Assembly: GCA_016764785.1 (NCBI GenBank)
Contig: JAESRG010000019.1
Coordinates: 1-41,618, forward strand
Length of the DNA: 41,618 nt
DNA from: Paracoccaceae bacterium
Lineage (GTDB): Bacteria; Pseudomonadota; Alphaproteobacteria; Rhodobacterales; Rhodobacteraceae
Reading direction: 5' to 3'
Of this stretch, positions 29,342-38,095 are shown in pieces; the first letter of the stretch is position 1, and each line of letters begins with the position of its first letter. The translations under genes and the position numbers were made by a program. Below the pieces are notes generated by a model. That model saw nothing but the letters and a program-made list of their open reading frames with translations. It was not told where the DNA came from and did no database searches.

Positions 29342-29392
29342 GTGCACAGTGTTTGGGTTGCCGCGAATGTTTGACCTGAGGTTTCTTGCCTG

Positions 29393-29421
29393 TTGACCTT
29401 AAAACTGACCTGAGATATTTA
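29393..29421 (+). promoter_or_regulatory. sigma-70-like promoter of metZ
   Basis: TTGACC - 17 nt - TATTTA; predicted start about 29428, at the 5' edge of the SAM-II aptamer. Confidence 0.7.
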
Positions 29422-29425
29422 CAAA

Positions 29426-29483
29426 CCCGTGGTGCTTTGTCGAACTGGATTGCAGGCCACGTTAAATAATTCTGCTAAAGAGG
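29426..29483 (+). promoter_or_regulatory. SAM-II riboswitch
   Basis: cCGTGGtgctTTGtcgaactggatTGCAGGCCACGTTAAAtaattctGCTAAAGAGG; P1 CGTGG/CCACG, conserved TTGCAG-CCACGTTAAA and GCTAAAGAGG; upstream of metZ. Confidence 0.9.
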
Positions 29484-29499
29484 TCGCGGCTCCGACTGG

Positions 29500-29528
29500 C
29501 CCCGATCATACCCGACCGGGGTTTTTTA
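29500..29528 (+). terminator. putative terminator between SAM-II aptamer and metZ
   Basis: CCCCG - 12 nt - CGGGG followed by TTTTTTATT. Confidence 0.6.
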
Positions 29529-29557
29529 TTGGAGGCCGATTTTTTCGGAACAATGAC

Positions 29558-30733
29558 ATGATAAACGGTTACAAACCACGCACAAATCTTGTGCATGCAG
29601 GCACACGACGCAGCCAATACGGCGAAATGAGCGAGGCAATTTTCCTCACTCAAGGCTTTGTCTATGAAAACGCCGAAGCCGCTGAGGCTCGGTTCATCGA
29701 ATCTGGCCCTGATGATTTTATTTACGCACGCTATGGCAACCCAACCGTCGCAATGTTCGAAGACCGGATCGCCAGTCTTGAAGGCGCAGAAGCGGCTTTT
29801 GCCACGGCCTCGGGCATGGCGGCAGTCAATGCGGCATTGTTTTGCCAGCTAAAATCCGGCGACCATGTGGTTGCAGCAAAGGCGCTGTTTGGGTCGTGCT
29901 TGTATATTATTGAAACCCTGTTGCCCCAGTTCGGGGTTGAGGTCACGTTTGTGGATGGCATTGATCTGGACCAGTGGCGCGCCGCGGTACGGGCAGATAC
30001 GACCCTTTGTTTTCTTGAAGCTATGTCAAATCCTACTCTTGAAGTGATTGATATTGCAGCTGTGGCCGAGATCGTGCATGCGGTTGATGCGCAGTTAATC
30101 GTTGATAACGTGTTCGTAACACCAGTATTTCAGCGCTCATTAAAACTCGGCGCGGACGTTGTGGTTTATTCGGCCACCAAGCATATCGACGGGCAAGGTC
30201 GTTGTCTGGGCGGCGTGGTTCTGGGAACCGAGGAGTTCATCCACGGCGCGTTAGGCAATTACATGAAGCACACTGGCGGGGCGCTTAGCCCGTTTAACGC
30301 CTGGGTGATGGTCAAGTCTTTGGAAACGCTTGATTTGCGCTGTCGTGCGCAGGCTGACTCGGCGTTGGCAATTGCCAAAGCCCTTGAGGGGCACCCCAAA
30401 CTGGCCAACGTGATTTTTCCGGGGCTGAAAAGCCATCCGCAATACGCATTGGCATCGCGGCAGATGGAGCAGGGCGGTACTGTCATTGCGCTTGATCTAG
30501 CCGGTGGCAAAGAAGCGGCGTTCAAGTTTATCAATGGGCTGGATATCGTGCTGATCTCCAATAATTTGGCAGATGCAAAAAGCATTATCACTCATCCGGC
30601 CACCACCACCCATCAGCGTCTGACCGACGAACAGCGCGAATCGCTGGGGATATCGGATGGCTTGGTGCGCCTGTCGATTGGGCTGGAAGACCCGGATGAT
30701 TTGCTAAACGACATCATGACTGCCCTGAGATAG
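29558..30733 (+). CDS. metZ: O-succinylhomoserine sulfhydrylase
   Basis: Cys/Met PLP enzyme: ESGPDDFIYARYGNPTVAMFEDRIASLEGAEAAFATASGMAA, VVYSATKHIDGQGRCLGGV; true start at MINGYKPRTNL, listed ORF start 29429 lies in the riboswitch. Confidence 0.92.
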   Translation: MINGYKPRTNLVHAGTRRSQYGEMSEAIFLTQGFVYENAEAAEARFIESGPDDFIYARYGNPTVAMFEDRIASLEGAEAAFATASGMAAVNAALFCQLKSGDHVVAAKALFGSCLYIIETLLPQFGVEVTFVDGIDLDQWRAAVRADTTLCFLEAMSNPTLEVIDIAAVAEIVHAVDAQLIVDNVFVTPVFQRSLKLGADVVVYSATKHIDGQGRCLGGVVLGTEEFIHGALGNYMKHTGGALSPFNAWVMVKSLETLDLRCRAQADSALAIAKALEGHPKLANVIFPGLKSHPQYALASRQMEQGGTVIALDLAGGKEAAFKFINGLDIVLISNNLADAKSIITHPATTTHQRLTDEQRESLGISDGLVRLSIGLEDPDDLLNDIMTALR

Positions 30734-30900
30734 CGAAAAATTGCTTAAATTTCATTCCTTTATGGTTTGTTCATCCTTTGGTAACGTTTGGCTAACAAAT
30801 TAGAAATCAGTGTGTCCAACGGTTGCAAATGGTTTTTATTTTCCAATAGGATACTATGTAATAATAAGATGGGGCAAAATGCGCCCTGAGGGAGTGTGTC

Positions 30901-31524
30901 ATGAACATAATTGAAAAACTGGTCGAAGCGGAGCAAAACGGCAGGCCAACGCGCCAAGAAGCCGAAGAAGCGGTGCGCGTTTTGTTGCGCTGGGCAGGTG
31001 AAGACCCAACCCGTGAAGGGTTGTTGGACACGCCAAAACGCGTAACCAAGGCCTATGGCGACTGGTTTCGGGGCTATGACGAGGATCCTGCCGAAATGCT
31101 GCAGCGGACCTTTTCCGAGGTTGAGGGATACGACGAAATGATCGTTTTGTCTGGCATTCGGTTCGAAAGCTATTGCGAACACCACATGGCCCCGATTATC
31201 GGTGTGGCGCATGTCGGATACATTCCTACTGATCGTGTCGTCGGGATTTCCAAACTGGCGCGGGTGGTGGATACCTTTGCTAAGCGGCTGCAAGTGCAGG
31301 AAAAAATGACAGCGCAAATTGCAAATGCTTTGTTTGATGCTCTGGATGCCCGCGGTGTTGCTGTGATGATCGAGGGCGAACACCACTGCATGTCAACCCG
31401 CGGCGTGCATAAGCCGGGCGTGAATATGGTGACCAAAAAGATGCTGGGCGTGTTTCGCGATGATCCGATATTGCGGGCTGAATTTATGGAAAATGTTGAA
31501 CGTTCAACAAGGGCGGCTGGCTAG
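30901..31524 (+). CDS. folE: GTP cyclohydrolase I
   Basis: [44 protein letters not shown]. Confidence 0.96.
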   Translation: MNIIEKLVEAEQNGRPTRQEAEEAVRVLLRWAGEDPTREGLLDTPKRVTKAYGDWFRGYDEDPAEMLQRTFSEVEGYDEMIVLSGIRFESYCEHHMAPIIGVAHVGYIPTDRVVGISKLARVVDTFAKRLQVQEKMTAQIANALFDALDARGVAVMIEGEHHCMSTRGVHKPGVNMVTKKMLGVFRDDPILRAEFMENVERSTRAAG

Positions 31525-31642
31525 GCCCACCGAGGCCACGCCATCGGGTTTTTCCGAGTATTTTGACAACAAAGAAAGACCACTCTATTTTCCGTGCTTT
31601 TTGAGCAGATCAGCCTATAATTTGCAAAACGGAGGGACCGCT

Positions 31643-32359
31643 GTGGCTGATTACAATTACGACAAATTCTCATCTGGTGAATATGCACTCAGTAAATTTC
31701 ATGCGCCGGAACTTGGGGGAAAAGCCCCTGATTTTGCATTGGATGACCTAGATGGCGGCACGCAAAATCTATTGGATTTCGACACTGAATTTCTGGTTTT
31801 GGAAATTGGCAGCATTACCTGTCCGTTGTTCCAAAGCCGGCGGAAGACAATGACATCATTAGTGGACAAGTTTGATAACGCAAGTTTTGCCATCCTGTAT
31901 GTGCGTGAGGCGCATCCGGGGAGCCACCTGCCGCAGCACAAAACCAAAGCTGACAAAATCGGCAATGCACGGGCGTTGCGCGACGCAGACGGGGAGGGGC
32001 GGCGGATATTGGTGGACGATATTAGCGGGGCAGCCCATGCTCGGTACGGGAAATACCCAAACGCGGTATTCATTATTAACCGCAATGGCTGCGTGCTTTT
32101 CCGGGCGGACTGGAACAATCCGGTCGCTACAGGCAAGGCGTTGGCCGCGCTAAGTGCTGGGAAGCCAGCGACTGGCATGGGCATGTTTGTGCCACCTAAG
32201 CCACCGGTTGCGATCAAGACGTTGAAAGACGCAGGGCCGGGGGCGGTGCCGGATTTTCTCAAAAGCTTGCCGAGCCTGATCTGGAATAACCTGATTAAAC
32301 GTAATTGGCGGGTTTTAACCGGTCGGGTACCGAAGGTTCTGCCGGATGCCCAATGCTAA
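31643..32359 (+). CDS. thioredoxin-fold protein resembling iodothyronine deiodinases
   Basis: APDFALDDLDGGTQNLLDF...LVLEIGSITCPLFQSRR...FAILYVREAHPGSHLP; GTG start at 31643 with GGAGGG RBS rather than 31460, which overlaps folE. Confidence 0.65.
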   Translation: MADYNYDKFSSGEYALSKFHAPELGGKAPDFALDDLDGGTQNLLDFDTEFLVLEIGSITCPLFQSRRKTMTSLVDKFDNASFAILYVREAHPGSHLPQHKTKADKIGNARALRDADGEGRRILVDDISGAAHARYGKYPNAVFIINRNGCVLFRADWNNPVATGKALAALSAGKPATGMGMFVPPKPPVAIKTLKDAGPGAVPDFLKSLPSLIWNNLIKRNWRVLTGRVPKVLPDAQC

Positions 32360-32877
32360 AAAGCCTTGTCCTATTTGCAATTCTCGCGTTGGCAAGCGCC
32401 GCTTCCGCACAGGTAACATCCTTCCGCGGATATTTGACCGGATATAGCTATTGGGACAATACCCCGCCGGGGTCGGCAGCGATTTCTAACCCGCAGATAC
32501 ATGAATTTGCCGGTGGCGTCGGCACTTATTTCGACCCGATTACTATTGCCGTGGGGCACGTGATTGATGGCGCTGACGTTCTTGATTTTCCCGCAGGAAC
32601 ACGGTTCTATCTGCCGCATTTGCGTAAATATGCCATCGTTGAAGATACCTGTGGTGACGGAGATTCCCCTCAAGACGGACCGTGTCACATCGGTAAAGAC
32701 GGCCTGCCATGGTTGGATATCTATGTTGACGGGGCAACCTCAGATGCTGCGCGCGCTGACGCGTGTTCCGAAAAAATTACCACTATTCAGACCTTTGTTG
32801 TTAACCCGGGGCCGAACCATTCGGTTGTGGTCGGGGCTTTGACTGAAAGTGGGTGTTACACCTTTCCGGATCTTTAA
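32353..32877 (+). CDS. secreted protein, possible double-psi beta-barrel-like fold
   Basis: Signal peptide MLKSLVLFAILALASAASAQ; GVGTYFDPITIAVG...FPAGTRFYLPHLRKYAIVEDTCGDG. Confidence 0.6.
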   Translation: MLKSLVLFAILALASAASAQVTSFRGYLTGYSYWDNTPPGSAAISNPQIHEFAGGVGTYFDPITIAVGHVIDGADVLDFPAGTRFYLPHLRKYAIVEDTCGDGDSPQDGPCHIGKDGLPWLDIYVDGATSDAARADACSEKITTIQTFVVNPGPNHSVVVGALTESGCYTFPDL

Positions 32878-32917
32878 GTTGCTTGACAGTTTGCCTCACA
32901 AAAGCCAAGCCTAAGCG

Positions 32918-34366
32918 ATGTTTGATCTGCGCCCTGTCGGGTATGTTATTGGCCTGTTAATTGCCGCGTTGGGCGCAACGATGGTGATTCCGTATATGGC
33001 GGATATGCTGGAGGGCAATGGCCACGGCGAGACTTTTGCCACTGCGGCGCTGGTGACCGTGCTGACCGGCGGGGTTATTGCGATGGCGAGCGCCAATTCG
33101 CGTACTGGCGCGCTCGGCCTGCAACAGACGTTTTTACTGACCGTCGGGTCGTGGCTGGTGCTGCCGTTTTTTGGGGCATTGCCGTTCTGGATCGGGGCGC
33201 CGGATGCCAGCTATACCGATGCTTTTTTTGAGGCGATGTCAGGACTTACCACCACCGGGTCAACCGTTTTCACCGGCCTGGATGAGATGCCCGCCGGCAC
33301 TGTGCTGTGGCGCAGCCTGTTGCAATGGTTTGGCGGCGTCGGGATCATTGTTGTGGCGATGGCATTCTTGCCCACCCTGAAAGTTGGGGGGATGCAGATA
33401 TTTAGATCTGAAGGGTTTGATACTTTTGGTAAAATTCTACCGCGCGCGGGGGAAATCGCGTCGCGAATCTCGGTGATTTATCTGACCCTTACGGTGCTGT
33501 GTTATCTGGGGTATGTGATGGTCGGCATGAGCAGTTTTGATGCAGTGAACCACGCGTTGACCACTCTCGCGACGGGCGGGTTTTCGAACCATGACGCGTC
33601 ATTCGGCGCGTTCCGTGGCCCGGCAGAATATGTCGCAGCGGTGTTCATGATTTTGGCAAGCCTGCCGTTTGTGCGTTATGTGCAATTGCTGGCTGGAACA
33701 GCGCAACCACTGTGGCGAGATACGCAGATCAGAAATTTTTTGGCTGCGCTGACAGTGATTATTTTAATCATGGTTCTGTACCGCGCTTATGCCAACGGCG
33801 ATCCGATATTCCAGTCCTTCCGCAGCACGTTTTTCAACGTAACCTCGATCATGACAGGTACTGGTTATGCGTCAGAGGATTATCAGCTTTGGGGGCATTT
33901 TCCGGTGACGATGTTCTTTTTGATCGGCCTGATAGGGGGGTGTGCGGGGTCGACATGTTGCTCGATCAAGATTTTCCGGTTCCAGCTGCTTTTTGCGGCG
34001 ATTAACGAACAGATCAAGCGGGTTCACAGCCCAAACCGTGTGTTCGGCCTGCGCTATGAAGGGCGACCAGTGGGCGATGACGTGCTGTCATCGGTGATGG
34101 CGTTTTTCGTAATGTTCATGCTGACGCTGGCGGTGCTGGCGGTAATTTTGGGCATGATGGGCTTGGATACAATTACGGCAATTTCAGGCGCTGCGGCGGC
34201 CTTGGCCAATATCGGCCCGGGACTTGGCGCCGAGATCGGCCCTGCGGGAAATTTCTCAGGGCTTGGCGATAGTACCAAGTGGGTTTTGGCAGCGGCGATG
34301 TTGTTGGGACGGTTGGAATTGATGGCAGTATACGTGCTGTTCACCGTAACATTCTGGAGACGATGA
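32918..34366 (+). CDS. trkH: TrkH family potassium uptake protein
   Basis: MSGLTTTGSTVFTGLDEMP, TLATGGFSNHDASFG, MTGTGYASEDY, GGCAGSTCCSIKIFRFQ selectivity-filter repeats. Confidence 0.95.
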   Translation: MFDLRPVGYVIGLLIAALGATMVIPYMADMLEGNGHGETFATAALVTVLTGGVIAMASANSRTGALGLQQTFLLTVGSWLVLPFFGALPFWIGAPDASYTDAFFEAMSGLTTTGSTVFTGLDEMPAGTVLWRSLLQWFGGVGIIVVAMAFLPTLKVGGMQIFRSEGFDTFGKILPRAGEIASRISVIYLTLTVLCYLGYVMVGMSSFDAVNHALTTLATGGFSNHDASFGAFRGPAEYVAAVFMILASLPFVRYVQLLAGTAQPLWRDTQIRNFLAALTVIILIMVLYRAYANGDPIFQSFRSTFFNVTSIMTGTGYASEDYQLWGHFPVTMFFLIGLIGGCAGSTCCSIKIFRFQLLFAAINEQIKRVHSPNRVFGLRYEGRPVGDDVLSSVMAFFVMFMLTLAVLAVILGMMGLDTITAISGAAAALANIGPGLGAEIGPAGNFSGLGDSTKWVLAAAMLLGRLELMAVYVLFTVTFWRR

Positions 34367-35727
34367 TGGCCGATAAATCCCTTGATCCAGATGACTGGCC
34401 TGCATTCCGCGCCACTGCGCACCAGATGTTAGACGCCGCGCTGGACAAGATGCAAACCGCCACCGAAGGTCGGGTTTGGACACCGTTACCTGATGATCTG
34501 AAACAGTCATTTGAGGCAGATTTACCCGTGCAAGGTGCTGGAATTGCTGACACGGTTGAGCGCATGAAAGACTTGCTGCCTTACGGCGTTGGCAATACGC
34601 ACCCACGATTTTTTGGCTGGGTGCATGGGGCTGGCTCTACTAGTGGGCTTGTGGCTGATATTGCTGCGGCAGCGATGAATGCGAACCTCGGCGGGCGCGA
34701 TCACGGCGCGATGTATGTGGAAAAACAAGTGGTTGAGTGGGTGCGGCAAATGTTTGATTTTCCAGATACCGCCAGCGGGTTGGTGGTTTCGGGTACTTCG
34801 ATGGCGACCATAATTGCGCTGAAAGTTGCGCGAGACCAACATCAGGGCCAACTGGTTGGGTATACTTCGACGCAGGCGCATGCTTGCGCCGTGCGGGCGT
34901 TTGACCTGTTGGGGTTGGGCAAGGATGCGTTGCGGCTGATACCGGTAAACGCTGCGTTTGAGATGGATATAACGGCGCTGAAATCTGCGATTACAGCCGA
35001 CAGGGCGGCGCGCTTAACTCCATTTTGCGTGGTCGGAACTGCTGGCACCGTTAACGTGGGTGCGTTTGATGATCTGACGGCGATTGCTGATATCGCGGCG
35101 ACCGAAAACCTGTGGTTCCATGTTGATGGTGCATTCGGAGCCAGCGGGGTGCTGTCTGAAGCGCTGCGGCCCAAGCTCAGGGGAATTGAGCGGGCCGATT
35201 CAATTGCGTTTGATTTTCATAAATGGCTGCACGTGAATTACGACGCCGGATTTGTATTGGTGCGCGATGGCGAGGCCCATCGGCAGGCGTTTTCAGATCG
35301 ACCAGAATATTTGGCTGAGGCCGCGCGTGGATTGGCCGCTGGCAACCCGTGGCCAGTTGAATACGGGCCTGAACTGTCACGCGGCTTTCGGGCACTGAAA
35401 ATCTGGGCACAGATCAATGAACACGGGGTTGACCGACTGGGGCAGGCGATTACCCGCAATGTTGAACAGGCAAAACTGTTGGAACGATTGGTTCTAGACC
35501 ACCCCAAGTTGGAAATGGTCGCGCCAGTGGCCGCGCAGATCGTGTGCTTTCGGCACGTCGGTAGCGATGAACTGAACGCAGAAATTGTGCTACGATTGCA
35601 AGAAAGCGGGATCGCGGCGCCGTCAACCACGCAAATTAACGGACAGCTGGCGATCCGGGTGAATATCACCAATCATCGCACAACTGACGATGATTTATTG
35701 ATTTTGGTTGAAGCGGTTACGAAATAG
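34363..35727 (+). CDS. pyridoxal-dependent (aromatic amino acid-type) decarboxylase
   Basis: PRFFGWVHGAGSTSGLVADIAAAAMN, WFHVDGAFGASGVLS, SIAFDFHKWLHVNYDAGFVLVRD; ATGA overlap with trkH. Confidence 0.9.
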   Translation: MMADKSLDPDDWPAFRATAHQMLDAALDKMQTATEGRVWTPLPDDLKQSFEADLPVQGAGIADTVERMKDLLPYGVGNTHPRFFGWVHGAGSTSGLVADIAAAAMNANLGGRDHGAMYVEKQVVEWVRQMFDFPDTASGLVVSGTSMATIIALKVARDQHQGQLVGYTSTQAHACAVRAFDLLGLGKDALRLIPVNAAFEMDITALKSAITADRAARLTPFCVVGTAGTVNVGAFDDLTAIADIAATENLWFHVDGAFGASGVLSEALRPKLRGIERADSIAFDFHKWLHVNYDAGFVLVRDGEAHRQAFSDRPEYLAEAARGLAAGNPWPVEYGPELSRGFRALKIWAQINEHGVDRLGQAITRNVEQAKLLERLVLDHPKLEMVAPVAAQIVCFRHVGSDELNAEIVLRLQESGIAAPSTTQINGQLAIRVNITNHRTTDDDLLILVEAVTK

Positions 35728-35880
35728 TATGTGATTTACATTGCAAATAATCCGGCGCAAACTACGTTGTATTATATGAATATATTTGAATAGATTATCG
35801 GAGCCTGTTTTGAATGGCTTCACCTAGCCAAAATTACTTAATTTTGTGTAAAATTGATATTTTAGTAGAAGGAATTACCT

Positions 35881-36606
35881 ATGGGCTTTGCAGACGTCAT
35901 AAAAATAGCGTTGGAACTGGACAACATTCGAAACTTTGCCAATTTCACCAAAGATGCTGATAAAGTCGGAAAAGATTTAAAGAAAAAGATGAAATCGGGC
36001 AAGTCTTCCGAAATTACTTATGATGATTTTAATTTTTTCAAAAACAAACATATGAGCAAAGCGCTTAAGCAGCTCAAAGCGATCCGTAAAACTGCGGAAA
36101 AAGCGAATAAAACCAAACATGTGTGGCCCGAGTATAAGTTTAAAAAAGAGCATAACGCAGCTAGAGACCTGATCAAGAATAAGAAAAAAGGCCCCGAACA
36201 CAAAGAGACCAAGGCAGCACTCGATAAATATCATTTGGTGTTAGCCATTGCGGTTGTTAATTTGGCCGCATCGAATAAGCGCATGAAAACAACGGTTAAA
36301 GAAATTGAAAAACGCATCAAAAATGCGGAACTTACCGGTAAGTATATGGGAATGCTTAATAAAGATCTTATGAAGATCGTGAAGTTTTCTGTGCTGACAT
36401 CAATGCAGGCGCAATTTTTTGTTCTGTCGCAGGAAGCTTTAGAATTAAAAAAGGTGTCAGGAAGTATTTTAACCACCTATAAATCTGTCTTGAAAAAAGT
36501 AAAAGCACTGATCAAAGAAAGTGAATTCAGGATCGGTGATCTAGAAACTCGGGCGAAATATGTAAGTGACGGTGGGATGCAGTTTGAATATGGACCGGAT
36601 TCGTAA
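35881..36606 (+). CDS. orphan Lys-rich, predicted alpha-helical protein
   Basis: Good RBS (agaaggaatt); MGFADVIKIALELDNIRNFANFTKDADKVGKDLKKKMK...; AT-rich, no recognised family. Confidence 0.7.
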   Translation: MGFADVIKIALELDNIRNFANFTKDADKVGKDLKKKMKSGKSSEITYDDFNFFKNKHMSKALKQLKAIRKTAEKANKTKHVWPEYKFKKEHNAARDLIKNKKKGPEHKETKAALDKYHLVLAIAVVNLAASNKRMKTTVKEIEKRIKNAELTGKYMGMLNKDLMKIVKFSVLTSMQAQFFVLSQEALELKKVSGSILTTYKSVLKKVKALIKESEFRIGDLETRAKYVSDGGMQFEYGPDS

Positions 36607-36619
36607 ATTCAAATACCTG

Positions 36620-36726
36620 CGCCTCGAGGCAGCGGCACAGGGTGCAACGGCATTCGGGATGCTTGACTGATTGACCCCTCTGCTTACACAGCTTATTGAG
36701 GCAGAAAATCAAACTGCCTTGAGGCG
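36620..36726 (+). promoter_or_regulatory. candidate structured 5' leader of glyQ
   Basis: CGCCTCGAGGCAG (36620-36632) complementary over 13 positions (12 WC + 1 G-U) to CTGCCTTGAGGCG (36714-36726), which contains the glyQ SD; local hairpins in between. Confidence 0.5.
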
Positions 36727-36729
36727 AAT

Positions 36730-37656
36730 ATGACCGAAGCGATCAACAAACCCCGTTGTTTTCAGGAAATCCTGATGCGACTGCAAGCCTATTGGGCGGC
36801 CCAAGGCTGTGCTATTTTGCAACCCTATGACATGGAGGTCGGGGCGGGCACGTTTCACCCCGCAACCACGCTGCGCAGCCTTGGCAGCAAGCCTTGGGCG
36901 GCGGCCTATGCGCAGCCCTCAAGGCGGCCAACCGATGGGCGATACGGTGAAAACCCAAATCGGTTGCAGCATTATTATCAGTATCAGGTGATCATCAAGC
37001 CCAGCCCGCCGGACCTTCAGGCGTTATACCTTGGGTCATTGGTCGCCATCGGCGTTGACATGGATCTGCACGACATTCGTTTTGTTGAGGACGACTGGGA
37101 ATCGCCAACGCTGGGCGCTTGGGGGCTGGGCTGGGAGGTTTGGTGCGACGGCATGGAAGTCAGTCAATTTACCTATTTTCAGCAGGTTGCAGGCATGGAC
37201 TGCAAACCGGTTTCCGGTGAGCTGACCTATGGGTTGGAACGTCTGGCGATGTATATCTTGGGCGTCGATCATGTGATGGACATGCCATTTAACGACCCCG
37301 ACGCGCCGATTGCGCTGACCTATGGTGACGTATTCTTGCAGACCGAGCAGGAATATTCACGCTGGAACTTTGATGTGGTTGATACTGATATGTTGCTAAA
37401 GCATTTTGAGGATGCTGAGGCCGAGTGCGCGCGCATTTTGGCCCAACTCGCTGACGACCCAAAGACTGGCCGCAAGATTATCATGGCCCATCCGGCCTAT
37501 GATCAGGCGATTAAGGCCAGTCACGTGTTTAACCTTTTGGACGCACGGGGCGTGATTTCGGTGACCGAACGGCAAGCCTATATCGGGCGAGTGCGGGCGT
37601 TGACTAAGGCCTGTGCCGACGCATTTATGTTAACTAAAGCGGCAGGTGCGGCATGA
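36730..37656 (+). CDS. glyQ: glycyl-tRNA synthetase alpha subunit
   Basis: [62 protein letters not shown]-like block. Confidence 0.97.
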   Translation: MTEAINKPRCFQEILMRLQAYWAAQGCAILQPYDMEVGAGTFHPATTLRSLGSKPWAAAYAQPSRRPTDGRYGENPNRLQHYYQYQVIIKPSPPDLQALYLGSLVAIGVDMDLHDIRFVEDDWESPTLGAWGLGWEVWCDGMEVSQFTYFQQVAGMDCKPVSGELTYGLERLAMYILGVDHVMDMPFNDPDAPIALTYGDVFLQTEQEYSRWNFDVVDTDMLLKHFEDAEAECARILAQLADDPKTGRKIIMAHPAYDQAIKASHVFNLLDARGVISVTERQAYIGRVRALTKACADAFMLTKAAGAA

Positions 37657-38093
37657 ACGGAAAAATCATATCGGGCGGGATTGTTGCAATCACCGCTGTT
37701 TTTGGCGTCTCACTGTATTACTCGCAATATTACGGGTATTATCAGGAGGTTTCCGGGTTAACGTCAATCGCCGTTGAAGGCCGTGAAATTGCCGTTAGCG
37801 ATTATGTTGGCATTGACGCCGACAGCTCTGGTTTGAAATTGCGTGGCTGTTTTACCGTTGATCCAACCGCGTTTGACGGCGTGGCCCCGCCCGCAAACCC
37901 AACACCGTTAACGCCGCCAAAGTGGTTTGAGTGTTTCGATCCGGTTGCGCTTGAGGCCGATCTCGAAAGCGGGTTGGCCGTGGCATATATGGCTGCAGAA
38001 AATGAAAAAGACGGGATTGATCGCGTGGTCGCGGTTTATCCGGACGGGCGCGCCTATCAGTGGCGTCAGTTGAACGAAAAATATCAGGATTAA
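37653..38093 (+). CDS. DUF6446-like membrane-anchored protein
   Basis: [33 protein letters not shown]; between glyQ and glyS, ATGA overlap with glyQ. Confidence 0.75.
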   Translation: MNGKIISGGIVAITAVFGVSLYYSQYYGYYQEVSGLTSIAVEGREIAVSDYVGIDADSSGLKLRGCFTVDPTAFDGVAPPANPTPLTPPKWFECFDPVALEADLESGLAVAYMAAENEKDGIDRVVAVYPDGRAYQWRQLNEKYQD

Positions 38094-38095
38094 TC

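Noticed and set aside
29429-29557. N-terminal 43 residues of the listed metZ ORF
   Set aside because: This stretch is the SAM-II aptamer plus terminator; homologous MetZ proteins begin near MINGYKPRT.
30760-31386. 208-aa minus ORF antisense to folE
   Set aside because: Covers a clear folE and its upstream region on the other strand; no motif.
31460-31642. N-terminal extension of the deiodinase-like ORF overlapping folE
   Set aside because: A GGAGGG RBS precedes GTG at 31643; the extension has no motif and overlaps folE coding sequence.
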